DNA of 64,000 nucleotides from NCBI RefSeq assembly GCF_001747405.1, contig NZ_CP017305.1, positions 1,878,001 through 1,942,000 on the forward strand, in the 5' to 3' direction. Below are positions 30,939-38,794 of the stretch, piece after piece; position 1 is the stretch's first letter; every line of letters starts with the position of its first letter. The translations under genes and the position numbers were made by a program. The notes beneath the pieces were generated by a model. The model was given only the letters and a program-made list of their open reading frames with translations, ran no database searches and was not told where the DNA came from. The stretch comes from Chlorobaculum limnaeum (GTDB lineage Bacteria; Bacteroidota; Chlorobiia; Chlorobiales; Chlorobiaceae).

Positions 30939-32590
30939 AACAACGTGACGAACTCGCCATCCTTTTCGTCGATGACGAGTCTGACATTCTCCACTCGCTC
31001 AACCGCTTCCTGAGAAGGGAGGAGTACCGGAAATTCTTCGTGGACAATGCCGCTGAGGCGCTCGACCTGCTCGCCGGAACCCCGGTCGATCTGGTCGTTT
31101 CCGACCTTCGGATGCCGGGCATGAACGGCCTCGATCTGATCAAAGAGGTCAAACGGCTCTACCCCGGCACGCTGCGGATGATCGTCAGCGGCTCCCAGGA
31201 CATCGAACAGATCATCGAATCGGTCAACAAGGGCGAGATTTTCCGCTTCATTCCCAAGCCTGTCGAACCCGAGTCGTTCAAAAGCATCCTGAACGACGCC
31301 CTCGACTACTACTGCATGAAGCTGGAACACGAAGAGCTGTTCGACGAGATTTCTCTCAAAAACGGGCAACTGACCGAGGCCAATACCACTCTCGAAAAGC
31401 TTGCCAGCGACCTGAAAAGAAGCGAGGCTCAGTTCCGTTCTATGAACGACGCGGCGCAGGACGCTGTCTTCATGCTCGACGAGAACGGCCTGATCCGCTA
31501 CCGGAACACCGCGGCGGAGGTGATGTTCGGCTACCGGAGAAGCGAACATCCGGCGCAGCCGGTCTCCGAAATCTTTCCGGAACCGTCAACGGCGCTGGAG
31601 CTGAACGATCTGGTCTCCTGCGACTCCGTCCTTCTGGCCAGGAGCTGCGCAAGCCTGGTCATCCAGATCGAGGGCATCAGGATGGATGGCTCCCGCCTGC
31701 CTCTCGAAATTTCGAGAGGGTGCGTGCACCTCGAAAACGGCCCGCACAGCGTGCTCATCGCGCGGGACATCACCACGAGAATCGAGGAGGAGAAGAGTCG
31801 CAAGCACTACGAAACCATGCAGAAAGAGCTGGAGTCGCAGATTGAGAAAAAACTCTTGCAGAGCCAGGCCCCCATTACGCTCCGGCACATCGAAATCAGC
31901 TACCTGATGCACTCCTCCGGCCATCTCGACGGGGACTTCACCGAACTGATCGAGTACAATCCCTTGCAGGCCGACCTGCTCATCGGCGACGTGATGGGCC
32001 ACGGCATCCAGTCGGCTCTCGTGAGCGCGGGAATGAAGTCGCTCTTCCTGAAGAGCATCGCCGAAGAACGCAACAGCCCGGAAGCGCTCCCGCCGCTGGA
32101 GCGAATCGTTGGACGCATTCACGAGCGGTGCATTCACGAGCTGATCGATCTCGGCATGTTCGCGACCCTTCTTTTTCTGCGACTCGACCTGAAATACCGG
32201 CAAGCCGTCTTTGTTGATTGCGGCCACAACCCGCTCATCCACCTGCCGTCGAAAACGGGGCGCTGCCGTCTGGTCAAGGGCGACAATCTGCCGATGGGAA
32301 TGATCGAAGAGGAGGAGTACCGGCAATCGGAGTTCCCGATCGATGAGAACGACCTGCTCGTGCTCTACTCCGACGGGATCACCGAAAACCGTTCGCCCGG
32401 TGGCGAGCTTTTCGGCATCGAACGCTTCACCGCGCTTCTCGAAGAGCACGCCGCGCTGCCGACCGAAGCGATTGTCGAAAAAATCGAGGCGGCGCTCATG
32501 TGTTTCTGCGGCTGCACCAATTTTGCGGATGACGTCACCTGCATCGTGATCCGGATCAGCGGAAGCACGGAAATACCGGATAACGGCTGA
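30935..32590 (+). CDS. Response regulator with PP2C-type (SpoIIE/RsbU-like) phosphatase output
   Basis: A 551-residue protein. It has a receiver domain (1-125, phospho-acceptor Asp57 in SDLRMPGMNG), a short coiled coil, a PAS domain (about 165-285) and a PPM/SpoIIE serine phosphatase domain (about 325-545). The phosphatase motifs are GDVMGHG, YSDGITENR and FADDVTC. Such proteins dephosphorylate STAS antagonists in partner switches. Two STAS proteins and an RsbW-like kinase are encoded a few genes downstream, which are its likely targets. It is coupled to the upstream kinase gene. Confidence 0.92.
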   Translation: MKQRDELAILFVDDESDILHSLNRFLRREEYRKFFVDNAAEALDLLAGTPVDLVVSDLRMPGMNGLDLIKEVKRLYPGTLRMIVSGSQDIEQIIESVNKGEIFRFIPKPVEPESFKSILNDALDYYCMKLEHEELFDEISLKNGQLTEANTTLEKLASDLKRSEAQFRSMNDAAQDAVFMLDENGLIRYRNTAAEVMFGYRRSEHPAQPVSEIFPEPSTALELNDLVSCDSVLLARSCASLVIQIEGIRMDGSRLPLEISRGCVHLENGPHSVLIARDITTRIEEEKSRKHYETMQKELESQIEKKLLQSQAPITLRHIEISYLMHSSGHLDGDFTELIEYNPLQADLLIGDVMGHGIQSALVSAGMKSLFLKSIAEERNSPEALPPLERIVGRIHERCIHELIDLGMFATLLFLRLDLKYRQAVFVDCGHNPLIHLPSKTGRCRLVKGDNLPMGMIEEEEYRQSEFPIDENDLLVLYSDGITENRSPGGELFGIERFTALLEEHAALPTEAIVEKIEAALMCFCGCTNFADDVTCIVIRISGSTEIPDNG

Positions 32591-32639
32591 AGTCCGAAGC
32601 CAAAGAGAACCTGCGCATCGAACCCTTGCCGATGCAGCG

Positions 32640-34067
32640 ATGACAACCCGATCGACAAACCCCGAAAAGCGCACCCCGTCAATGACCGACAACAGATCGG
32701 CGCAAGAGGCCAGAGCGCTGGAAAAGCGGCTTAGCGGACGCTCAAAAGGGCGGCGCGGCTGGCGGCGACACGCGGCGTTCGCCGTGAGCACGGCGCTCTC
32801 TGAGCTGATCGTGCGGCTGATCGAGATTGGCGTGGCGCTCTCGGTGACACTCTTCGCCTTCGTTCCGGTGCTGCTCGCGCGGCTCGCGCACCGGCTGCCC
32901 GCCGGAAAGCCGGTGTTCTCGAAGCGCGCCGTGTTTGGCCGTTCGGGCAAACCGCTGACGCTTCTGAGCTTCGACGGCCTTTCGGGCGGCATGGCCACGC
33001 TGCCGTGGTTCCTGGAGCTGTTCACCGGACGGATCGCCCTTGCGGGCACGGCGATCCGTGACTGGCATCCCGCCGCCGCGCCGGAGCAGGGGTACATCAG
33101 CATGGTGAAACCGGGCATCGTTTCGCTCTGGAATGTCCGCCAAAGCAGCCGGATCGCCCACGAGGGACGCGAAGCCACCGAGTGGGAGTACATCTTCAGC
33201 AAGCGTCCGGCGTACGACTTCCTGCTGATCCTGCGCGCGCTTCCGGCCCTGCTCTTTTCCGAAAAGGAGGCCTCGCCGTCACCGCTCTTCAATCTGCTCG
33301 ACCTGAAGATCGACAACATCTCGATGCGCGAGGCGATCTCGATGATCCGGCAGTCGATCGAAGAGCAGCGGCAGTCGGCCATCTTTTTCGTCAATCCGGA
33401 CTGCATGAACAAGAGCGTCACCGACCGAGGCTACCGCAAGGCGCTCGCCTCGGCGGATCACATCCTGCCGGACGGCATCGGCCTGGTCATCGCGGGCAAG
33501 ATGCTCGGCACTCCGCTCTGCGAAAACATCAACGGCACCGACATGCTGCCGTTTCTGTGCGAAATGGCGGCAAGCCAGAAGCGCTCGATTTACCTGCTCG
33601 GCGGCAAGCCCGGCGTGGCCGAAAAGGCGGGCGACGCCATCGCGCAAAACCACGGCGTCACCATCGCGGGCGCAATGCACGGCTACTTCGACCATGAAAC
33701 GGAGAGCGCCGGAGTGATCGAAGCCATCAACCGCTCGAACGCCTCGATTCTGCTCGTGGCCTTCGGCGCGCCGCTCCAGGAGCAGTGGATTGTCCGTCAC
33801 CGCGCGGCACTCCGCCCGGCGATCCTCATGGGCGTGGGCGGCCTGTTCGATTTCTTTTCGGGAAACATCCAGCGAGCGCCGCGCTGGATGCGGGAAATCG
33901 GGCTGGAGTGGGTCTACAGAATTTTGCAGGAGCCCGGAAGAATGTGGAAACGCTATGTCGTAGGCAATCCGCTGTTTCTATACCGGGTCATGAAATGGAA
34001 AGTGCTTGGCCAAAGCTCGAACCCAGAAAATCAATGGAACTCGATCCAACCGTCCGGCGGGAACTGA
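32640..34067 (+). CDS. WecG/TagA-family glycosyltransferase fused to a degenerate priming-transferase domain
   Basis: A 475-residue protein. The C-terminal half (about 220-465) is a GT26 WecG/TagA/CpsF enzyme with FFVNPDCMNKS, ADHILPDGIGLV, LLVAFGAPLQEQW and GVGGLFDFFSGNIQRAP. It would transfer a sugar such as ManNAcA onto a lipid-linked primer. The N-terminal half has a membrane helix (about 50-85) and then resembles a bacterial sugar transferase (PF02397): PVFSKRAVFGRSGKPLTLLS, LPWFLELFTGRIALAGT and KPGIVSLWNVR. The catalytic Asp-Glu and the segment before it are missing. This half is probably non-catalytic. Confidence 0.85.
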   Translation: MTTRSTNPEKRTPSMTDNRSAQEARALEKRLSGRSKGRRGWRRHAAFAVSTALSELIVRLIEIGVALSVTLFAFVPVLLARLAHRLPAGKPVFSKRAVFGRSGKPLTLLSFDGLSGGMATLPWFLELFTGRIALAGTAIRDWHPAAAPEQGYISMVKPGIVSLWNVRQSSRIAHEGREATEWEYIFSKRPAYDFLLILRALPALLFSEKEASPSPLFNLLDLKIDNISMREAISMIRQSIEEQRQSAIFFVNPDCMNKSVTDRGYRKALASADHILPDGIGLVIAGKMLGTPLCENINGTDMLPFLCEMAASQKRSIYLLGGKPGVAEKAGDAIAQNHGVTIAGAMHGYFDHETESAGVIEAINRSNASILLVAFGAPLQEQWIVRHRAALRPAILMGVGGLFDFFSGNIQRAPRWMREIGLEWVYRILQEPGRMWKRYVVGNPLFLYRVMKWKVLGQSSNPENQWNSIQPSGGN

Positions 34068-34753
34068 TCCGGAAAATCGGCGGCAACATCCGGCCATCGC
34101 TCCGGCTCCGGGGCAAAATGAAGGTTGCCGCCTGGGAGAACACCATCCGCCTCTCCTACCTTGCCAAGCGCCTGCTCGACATCGTGGTTTCGACGCTCGC
34201 GCTCGTCGCGCTGCTGCCGGTTTTCATCGTCACGGCGCTCTCGATCGTGGTGGAAAATCCGGGGCCGGTCTTTTTTGTCCAGATACGAGTCGGCAGGAAC
34301 GGGCGGCACTTCCGGTTCTACAAGTTCCGCTCGATGGTGGTCAACGCCGAAAAGCTCAAGACCGAACTCGCCGCGCATAACGAGTCGAAGGACGGCGTGA
34401 TCTTCAAGATGAAAAAAGACCCGCGCATCACCCGCACGGGGCGCATCATCCGCAAATTCAGCATCGACGAGCTGCCGCAGCTCATCAACGTGCTCAAGGG
34501 AGACATGAGCCTGGTGGGGCCGCGCCCGCCGGTGCCGAAGGAGGTGGAACAATACACCCTCGAACAGCGCAAACGGCTGCACGCCATTCCGGGCATCACG
34601 GGGCTGTGGCAGGTCAGCGGCAGGAGCGACATTCCGTTCACCGATCAGGTGCGGCTCGATTTGCAGTACATCCAGAGCGCCGGCGTCATCAACGACCTGC
34701 GCCTTCTCCTGAGAACCATCCCTGCCGTGCTCAGCGGCAAGGGCGCATACTGA
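34034..34753 (+). CDS. Undecaprenyl-phosphate priming sugar transferase (PF02397)
   Basis: A 239-residue monotopic phosphoglycosyl transferase that loads the first sugar phosphate onto the lipid carrier. The reentrant membrane helix (about 44-75), GPVFFVQIRVGRNGRHF, YKFRSM, the catalytic Asp145-Glu146 in FSIDELPQL, and VLKGDMSLVGPRP are all present, as is GITGLWQVSGR. The ATG at 34034 overlaps the end of the WecG gene by 34 bp; an in-frame ATG at 33995 is an alternative. It is the active counterpart of the two degenerate copies in neighbouring proteins. Confidence 0.92.
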   Translation: MELDPTVRRELIRKIGGNIRPSLRLRGKMKVAAWENTIRLSYLAKRLLDIVVSTLALVALLPVFIVTALSIVVENPGPVFFVQIRVGRNGRHFRFYKFRSMVVNAEKLKTELAAHNESKDGVIFKMKKDPRITRTGRIIRKFSIDELPQLINVLKGDMSLVGPRPPVPKEVEQYTLEQRKRLHAIPGITGLWQVSGRSDIPFTDQVRLDLQYIQSAGVINDLRLLLRTIPAVLSGKGAY

Positions 34754-34764
34754 AGGAAACCGAC

Positions 34765-35130
34765 ATGAAATTCACGCTCGACAACATCGACGGCCAGCTT
34801 GTGGGCATCGCGGAGCTGGAGGGACGACTCGACGCCCGCAACAGCAAGCCGCTGCAGAAAACCTTCCTCGAATGGCTGGAAAAAACGCCGTTCCTCGTGT
34901 TCGATTGCAGTCTGCTCGATTTCATCGACAGCAGCGGGCTGGGAGCCATCGTGGGCTGCCTGCGCAAGGCGCTCGAAAAGGAGGGCGATCTGAGGCTTGC
35001 CGGAATGAACGAAAAGGTGGGCATGGTCTTCGAACTGACGCAGGCGAAGCGGCTCTTTTCGATCTTTTCCAACGGGAACGAGGCAGCTTTATCGTTCGCA
35101 GCGAAACCCGATTCAGGAACCGGGAGATGA
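34765..35130 (+). CDS. STAS-domain anti-anti-sigma factor-like protein (first)
   Basis: A 121-residue STAS protein. The phosphorylatable serine lies in FIDSSGLGAI (Ser56/Ser57), as in SpoIIAA and RsbV. An AAGGAAA ribosome site lies just before the ATG. It should bind the RsbW-like kinase when dephosphorylated. Its TGA overlaps the ATG of the next gene (35127-35130), so it is co-translated with a glycan-locus protein, not with its kinase. Confidence 0.88.
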   Translation: MKFTLDNIDGQLVGIAELEGRLDARNSKPLQKTFLEWLEKTPFLVFDCSLLDFIDSSGLGAIVGCLRKALEKEGDLRLAGMNEKVGMVFELTQAKRLFSIFSNGNEAALSFAAKPDSGTGR

Positions 35131-36521
35131 AAACCATCCTCGCTTTCAGGGAAGAGGCGTTTGCATGGAGTCACGAGGTTTTTCCCTGCGTGCACCCGCT
35201 GCTTTTGCCGCTGTGCAACAAGCCCTTCATCGAATACCTGATCGATCTGGCAATCCTGACCGGCAGCACGGCCGTTCGCATCCTTTGCGACGGCGGGCTT
35301 GGCCCGGTGGAGCGCTATTGCGAGGATGGCAGCCGCTGGGGCATCGCGCTCTCCTACGAAAGCCTTCATGCCGATGATACCGTACCGATCCTGCTCGGCA
35401 AGAACCGCAGGTTTTGCGGCAGCGAGCGGATCATGGTCGTCAGCGGCTTCTCGTTCATCCGTTACGACAAGCGGCTCGACTACAAAAGCCTGGCCGGTTC
35501 GCGGCCCGAAGGCGAATGGGTCTCGAGCCCCGGCGGCAGCATCACGCTCTCCGGCCCGCCGGAACAGCCGCGGACGGACGGAACAAACCCGCCGTTGTCG
35601 CTCATGCCGCTCGACGGCCTGGCGACTTACTACCGCGCGTCGATGGAGGCGCTCGAAACCGGCGCCGACCGCTACGTTCTGCCCGGCTACGGCGGTGAGC
35701 CGGGGTGCTCCATCGGCAGGAACGTGGTCATCAGCAAATCGGTGCAGATCCGCAAGCCAGTGAGCATCGGCAACAACGTCCAGCTCCTCGGCGACACGAT
35801 CATCGGACCCTCGGCCATCATCGGCAGCAACGTCATCATCGACCGGGAAAGCTCGGTGGAATCGAGCATCGTGCTCGACAACACCTACATCGGCGAGCAC
35901 CTCGAAGTCAACGGGCGCATCGCCTCGGGCAACCGGCTCAACGATCCGGTAAGCGGCGCGTCGATCTCGATGGAAGATCCGCACCTTCTCGGCAGCATCA
36001 AAAAGAGCCGGGCCCTGAGCGCCCTTCCGCGCAAAATCGCGCACGCCCTCGCCGCGCTCGTCATGATCGCCGTGCTCTCCATTCCGTTCCTTCTCCTCGC
36101 GCCGCTGCTCAGGTTTGGCGGACGGTGGAAATCGGCCCGGATCGAATGCCTTTCCGAAAATCCCGACGACACCATCCCGCTCGGCAAGGTCGAGCTGGAT
36201 ACCGTAAACGCGCCAGGAGCGATAGCCGCCGCTCTTTCGCTGGATCGCTATATCTGGCTTTTCCGGGTGCTCACCGGCCAGCTTGCGCTCATCGGCAGCA
36301 CGCCGCTTCCGGCTGACGCGAACCAGCCGAACTCTCCGGCAAACGCGCTCGCTTACCGGCCCGGCGTCTTCAGCTACGCCGAAGCCGAGGAGTGGCCCGC
36401 GACCGGCGGCGACGCGGCCATCGTCGAGCGCTTCCATCTGACGCACGGAAGCACGCTCGCGGACATCGGTCTCTCCATCAAGGCTTTCATCAACCGCCTT
36501 CAGGAAAAAAGCACTGTATGA
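35127..36521 (+). CDS. Nucleotidyltransferase-like / left-handed beta-helix / degenerate sugar-transferase fusion
   Basis: A 464-residue three-part protein. Residues 1-160 resemble a sugar-nucleotide transferase (LCNKPFIEYLIDLAI) but lack the GxGTRL phosphate loop. Residues about 193-270 are hexapeptide repeats of a left-handed beta-helix (IGRNVVI, IGNNVQL, IGSNVII). Residues about 300-464 hold a membrane helix and a priming-transferase-like end (YIWLFRVLTGQLALIGSTPL, YRPGVFSYAEAEEW) without the Asp-Glu pair. All enzyme signatures seem lost, so a scaffold or regulatory role is inferred. It overlaps both STAS genes by ATGA. Confidence 0.75.
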   Translation: MKTILAFREEAFAWSHEVFPCVHPLLLPLCNKPFIEYLIDLAILTGSTAVRILCDGGLGPVERYCEDGSRWGIALSYESLHADDTVPILLGKNRRFCGSERIMVVSGFSFIRYDKRLDYKSLAGSRPEGEWVSSPGGSITLSGPPEQPRTDGTNPPLSLMPLDGLATYYRASMEALETGADRYVLPGYGGEPGCSIGRNVVISKSVQIRKPVSIGNNVQLLGDTIIGPSAIIGSNVIIDRESSVESSIVLDNTYIGEHLEVNGRIASGNRLNDPVSGASISMEDPHLLGSIKKSRALSALPRKIAHALAALVMIAVLSIPFLLLAPLLRFGGRWKSARIECLSENPDDTIPLGKVELDTVNAPGAIAAALSLDRYIWLFRVLTGQLALIGSTPLPADANQPNSPANALAYRPGVFSYAEAEEWPATGGDAAIVERFHLTHGSTLADIGLSIKAFINRLQEKSTV

Positions 36522-36853
36522 TCATCACCGAAACATCGAATGACGGCATCGCCATCGTCGCCCTCGAAGGCACGCTCGATGCCCTCTCTGCTCCGGAACT
36601 CCGGAACATCCGCTCGGTCACCGACCCTGAAAAAACGGTTATCCTCGATCTGGAAAAGGTGGATTTCATCGACAGCAGCGGCCTGGGAGCCATTGTCGGC
36701 GCGACGAGGGTGAAACTCGATCCGGCCCGCGGCGTCGTGCTCGCCTGTCTGAACGACCGCGTACGCAAAGTCTTCGAGATCACCAACGCACAAAAGCTCT
36801 TCCATATTTTCGACGACACTTCGGCCGCCGTCGATTTCGCGGCAACCCGGTAA
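36518..36853 (+). CDS. STAS-domain anti-anti-sigma factor-like protein (second)
   Basis: A 111-residue STAS protein with FIDSSGLGAIVGATR and phospho-serine candidates Ser53/Ser54. It is related to the first STAS protein and keeps the residues needed for phosphorylation. It overlaps the upstream fusion gene by ATGA at 36518-36521 and precedes the RsbW-like kinase gene by 11 bp, an order common in partner-switch operons. Confidence 0.88.
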   Translation: MIITETSNDGIAIVALEGTLDALSAPELRNIRSVTDPEKTVILDLEKVDFIDSSGLGAIVGATRVKLDPARGVVLACLNDRVRKVFEITNAQKLFHIFDDTSAAVDFAATR

Positions 36854-36864
36854 AGCACGCGCAC

Positions 36865-37284
36865 ATGAGTAAAATCATCACACTGACCCTTCCGGGAGAG
36901 CGCGCCTTTGCAAGGATGGCTTCGCAAACCGCCTCGTCGATTGCCGATTTCGTGACCGGCGACGCTCGGCAGGAACCCGCAGGCCGGGAGTTTTCCCATG
37001 CCTTCGAACTCGCCGTCAGCGAAGCCTTCACCAATTCTGCGACCCATGACGACGCGTGCGCCAACATGCCGACGGTCACGCTCACCTTCGAGTTCGAAGA
37101 GCGGCAGCTCACCGTGAGCGTGCGCGACGCCAACGAACCATTCAGCATCGAAACGCCCGCGCCCGACATCGAGAACTACCCCGAAAACGGCTACGGGCTC
37201 TGGATCATCCGCAAGGTGATGGACAGCGTCACCTACCGGCGCGAAGGAAATTCGAACATCATCTCCATGTCTAAAACACTCTAA
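36865..37284 (+). CDS. RsbW/SpoIIAB-like anti-sigma (HATPase) kinase
   Basis: A 139-residue GHKL ATPase. The N-box is ELAVSEAFTNSATH with Glu53, Asn57 and His61. The ATP-lid region has VRDANEPF, and GYGLWIIRKVMD forms the glycine-rich box. Such kinases phosphorylate STAS partners and hold a sigma factor or other target. No sigma factor gene is seen in the window, so the target may lie elsewhere or may be a glycan enzyme. It ends 3 bp before the next glycosyltransferase gene. Confidence 0.9.
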   Translation: MSKIITLTLPGERAFARMASQTASSIADFVTGDARQEPAGREFSHAFELAVSEAFTNSATHDDACANMPTVTLTFEFEERQLTVSVRDANEPFSIETPAPDIENYPENGYGLWIIRKVMDSVTYRREGNSNIISMSKTL

Positions 37285-37287
37285 CCG

Positions 37288-38262
37288 ATGGTCACGGTCG
37301 TCATCGTCAGCTACAACACGCGGGAGATTCTCTCCAACTGCCTCGACGCGCTCTTCAAGAGCGGCATGGGCAGGGAGATGGAGGTCTTCGTGGTCGATAA
37401 CGACTCCCGCGACCGGTCGGCGGAGATGGTCGCCGAGCATTTTCCGGAGGCGCGGCTCATCGCCAACAAACAGAATCTCGGCTTCGCGGCAGCGAATAAT
37501 CAGGCGTTCCGACAAGCCACCGGCGAGTACATCGTGCTGCTCAATCCCGACGCCTACGTCCTTCCGTCGTCGATTCCCAACGCCGTGCGCTTCATGGACG
37601 AGCACCCGGAGTGCGGCCTCTGCGGCGGCAAGATCATCTCGCCGGAGGGACGACTGGAGCCGTCGGCGCGCCGCTTTCCCTCGCCGTTGACCAAGCTGCT
37701 CACGCTCTCGGGCCTCCGGGCGAAGTTTCCTCAATCGCGCTTGCTGAACTGGCACGAGTTCGGCGACTTCGCCCACGACCGCCCGATGGAGGTGGACTGG
37801 GTGCCCGGCACCTTCACCATCGCGCGCAAGGCAATGCTCGACAAGATCGGCCCCTTCGACGAGCGCTTCTTTATTTATTACGAAGAGACCGACCTCTGCC
37901 TGCGGGCAAAAAAGGCGGGCTGGAAGGTTTATTTCATCCCGGACGCCGAGGTGATGCACATCGGCGGGGCGAGCAGCAAGACGCGCAAAGACAAGACCTT
38001 CGACAGCGCCGCCTCGCAGGTGCTCTCCTTCCGGATGCGCAGCGAGTGGCTCTACTACCGCAAAAACTATGGGCTTGCGACGATGCTCGCTAGCGCAGGC
38101 ATCGAGCTGCTGTGGTTCTCCATGCGCTACCTGAAAAACCTTCTGATTCCGACTGGTGACGCCGCGCGAAAAAAAGAGATGGCCCGCTCGACCATGAGCC
38201 AGATCACTCGCTCGGTCTCCGACACGCAGTTTGGACAGTTTTCGCCGCCAATTCCCTGGTAA
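37288..38262 (+). CDS. Glycosyltransferase family 2
   Basis: A 324-residue rhamnosyltransferase-type GT2 enzyme. The N-terminal VTVVIVSYNTREIL, FVVDNDSRDRS, the acidic LLNPDAYVLP and the YYEETDLCLRAKKAGW motif are present. Amphipathic or hydrophobic segments lie near the C-terminus (about 255-290). It probably adds one sugar to the lipid-linked repeat unit. Donor and acceptor cannot be read from sequence. Confidence 0.88.
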   Translation: MVTVVIVSYNTREILSNCLDALFKSGMGREMEVFVVDNDSRDRSAEMVAEHFPEARLIANKQNLGFAAANNQAFRQATGEYIVLLNPDAYVLPSSIPNAVRFMDEHPECGLCGGKIISPEGRLEPSARRFPSPLTKLLTLSGLRAKFPQSRLLNWHEFGDFAHDRPMEVDWVPGTFTIARKAMLDKIGPFDERFFIYYEETDLCLRAKKAGWKVYFIPDAEVMHIGGASSKTRKDKTFDSAASQVLSFRMRSEWLYYRKNYGLATMLASAGIELLWFSMRYLKNLLIPTGDAARKKEMARSTMSQITRSVSDTQFGQFSPPIPW

Positions 38263-38268
38263 GTGCTG

Positions 38269-38778
38269 ATGGCGCTCTTCAGCAACATACGGGCCGACCT
38301 GAAAACTTACGGCGGCCAGTGGAGCCAGCAGGGGTTCTGGGTGATGATTGTCTACCGTTACGGGCGGTGGCGTTACGGCATCAAAAACAGCGTGCTGCGC
38401 AAGCCCTTTTCGCTGCTCTACCGGTTTTTCTATAAAGTGGTGCAGATTCTCACCGGCATCGAATTGCCGTGCGAAGTGCCGGTGGGCAGGAACTTCCGCA
38501 TCGACCACTTCGGCGACATCGTCATCAGCGGCTACGCGAGCTTCGGCGACGACTGCATCATCCGCAACGGCGTCACCGTGGGGCTGAAGAACATCGAGGA
38601 GAAGGCCGCGCCGAAGATCGGCAACAACGTCAACATCGGCGCGGGCGCCAAGCTGCTCGGCAACATCACCATCGGCGACAACGTGGATGTCGGAGCCAAC
38701 GCGGTAATCATCTCCTCGGTGCCCGCAAACTCCATCGCCGTAGGCATTCCGGCCAGAATCATCCCGAAAAAGTCCTGA
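38269..38778 (+). CDS. Hexapeptide-repeat acyltransferase (serine acetyltransferase-like)
   Basis: A 169-residue protein. An N-terminal helical region (FSNIRADLKTYGGQWSQQGF) is followed by left-handed beta-helix repeats (IDHFGDIVISG, IGNNVNIGAGAKLLGNITIG) and the GANAVIISSVPANSIAVGIP end typical of CysE-like O-acetyltransferases. In a glycan locus it is more likely to acetylate a sugar than serine. An in-frame GTG at 38263 is an alternative start. Confidence 0.85.
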   Translation: MALFSNIRADLKTYGGQWSQQGFWVMIVYRYGRWRYGIKNSVLRKPFSLLYRFFYKVVQILTGIELPCEVPVGRNFRIDHFGDIVISGYASFGDDCIIRNGVTVGLKNIEEKAAPKIGNNVNIGAGAKLLGNITIGDNVDVGANAVIISSVPANSIAVGIPARIIPKKS

Positions 38779-38794
38779 CCGACAACTCTGCTTC

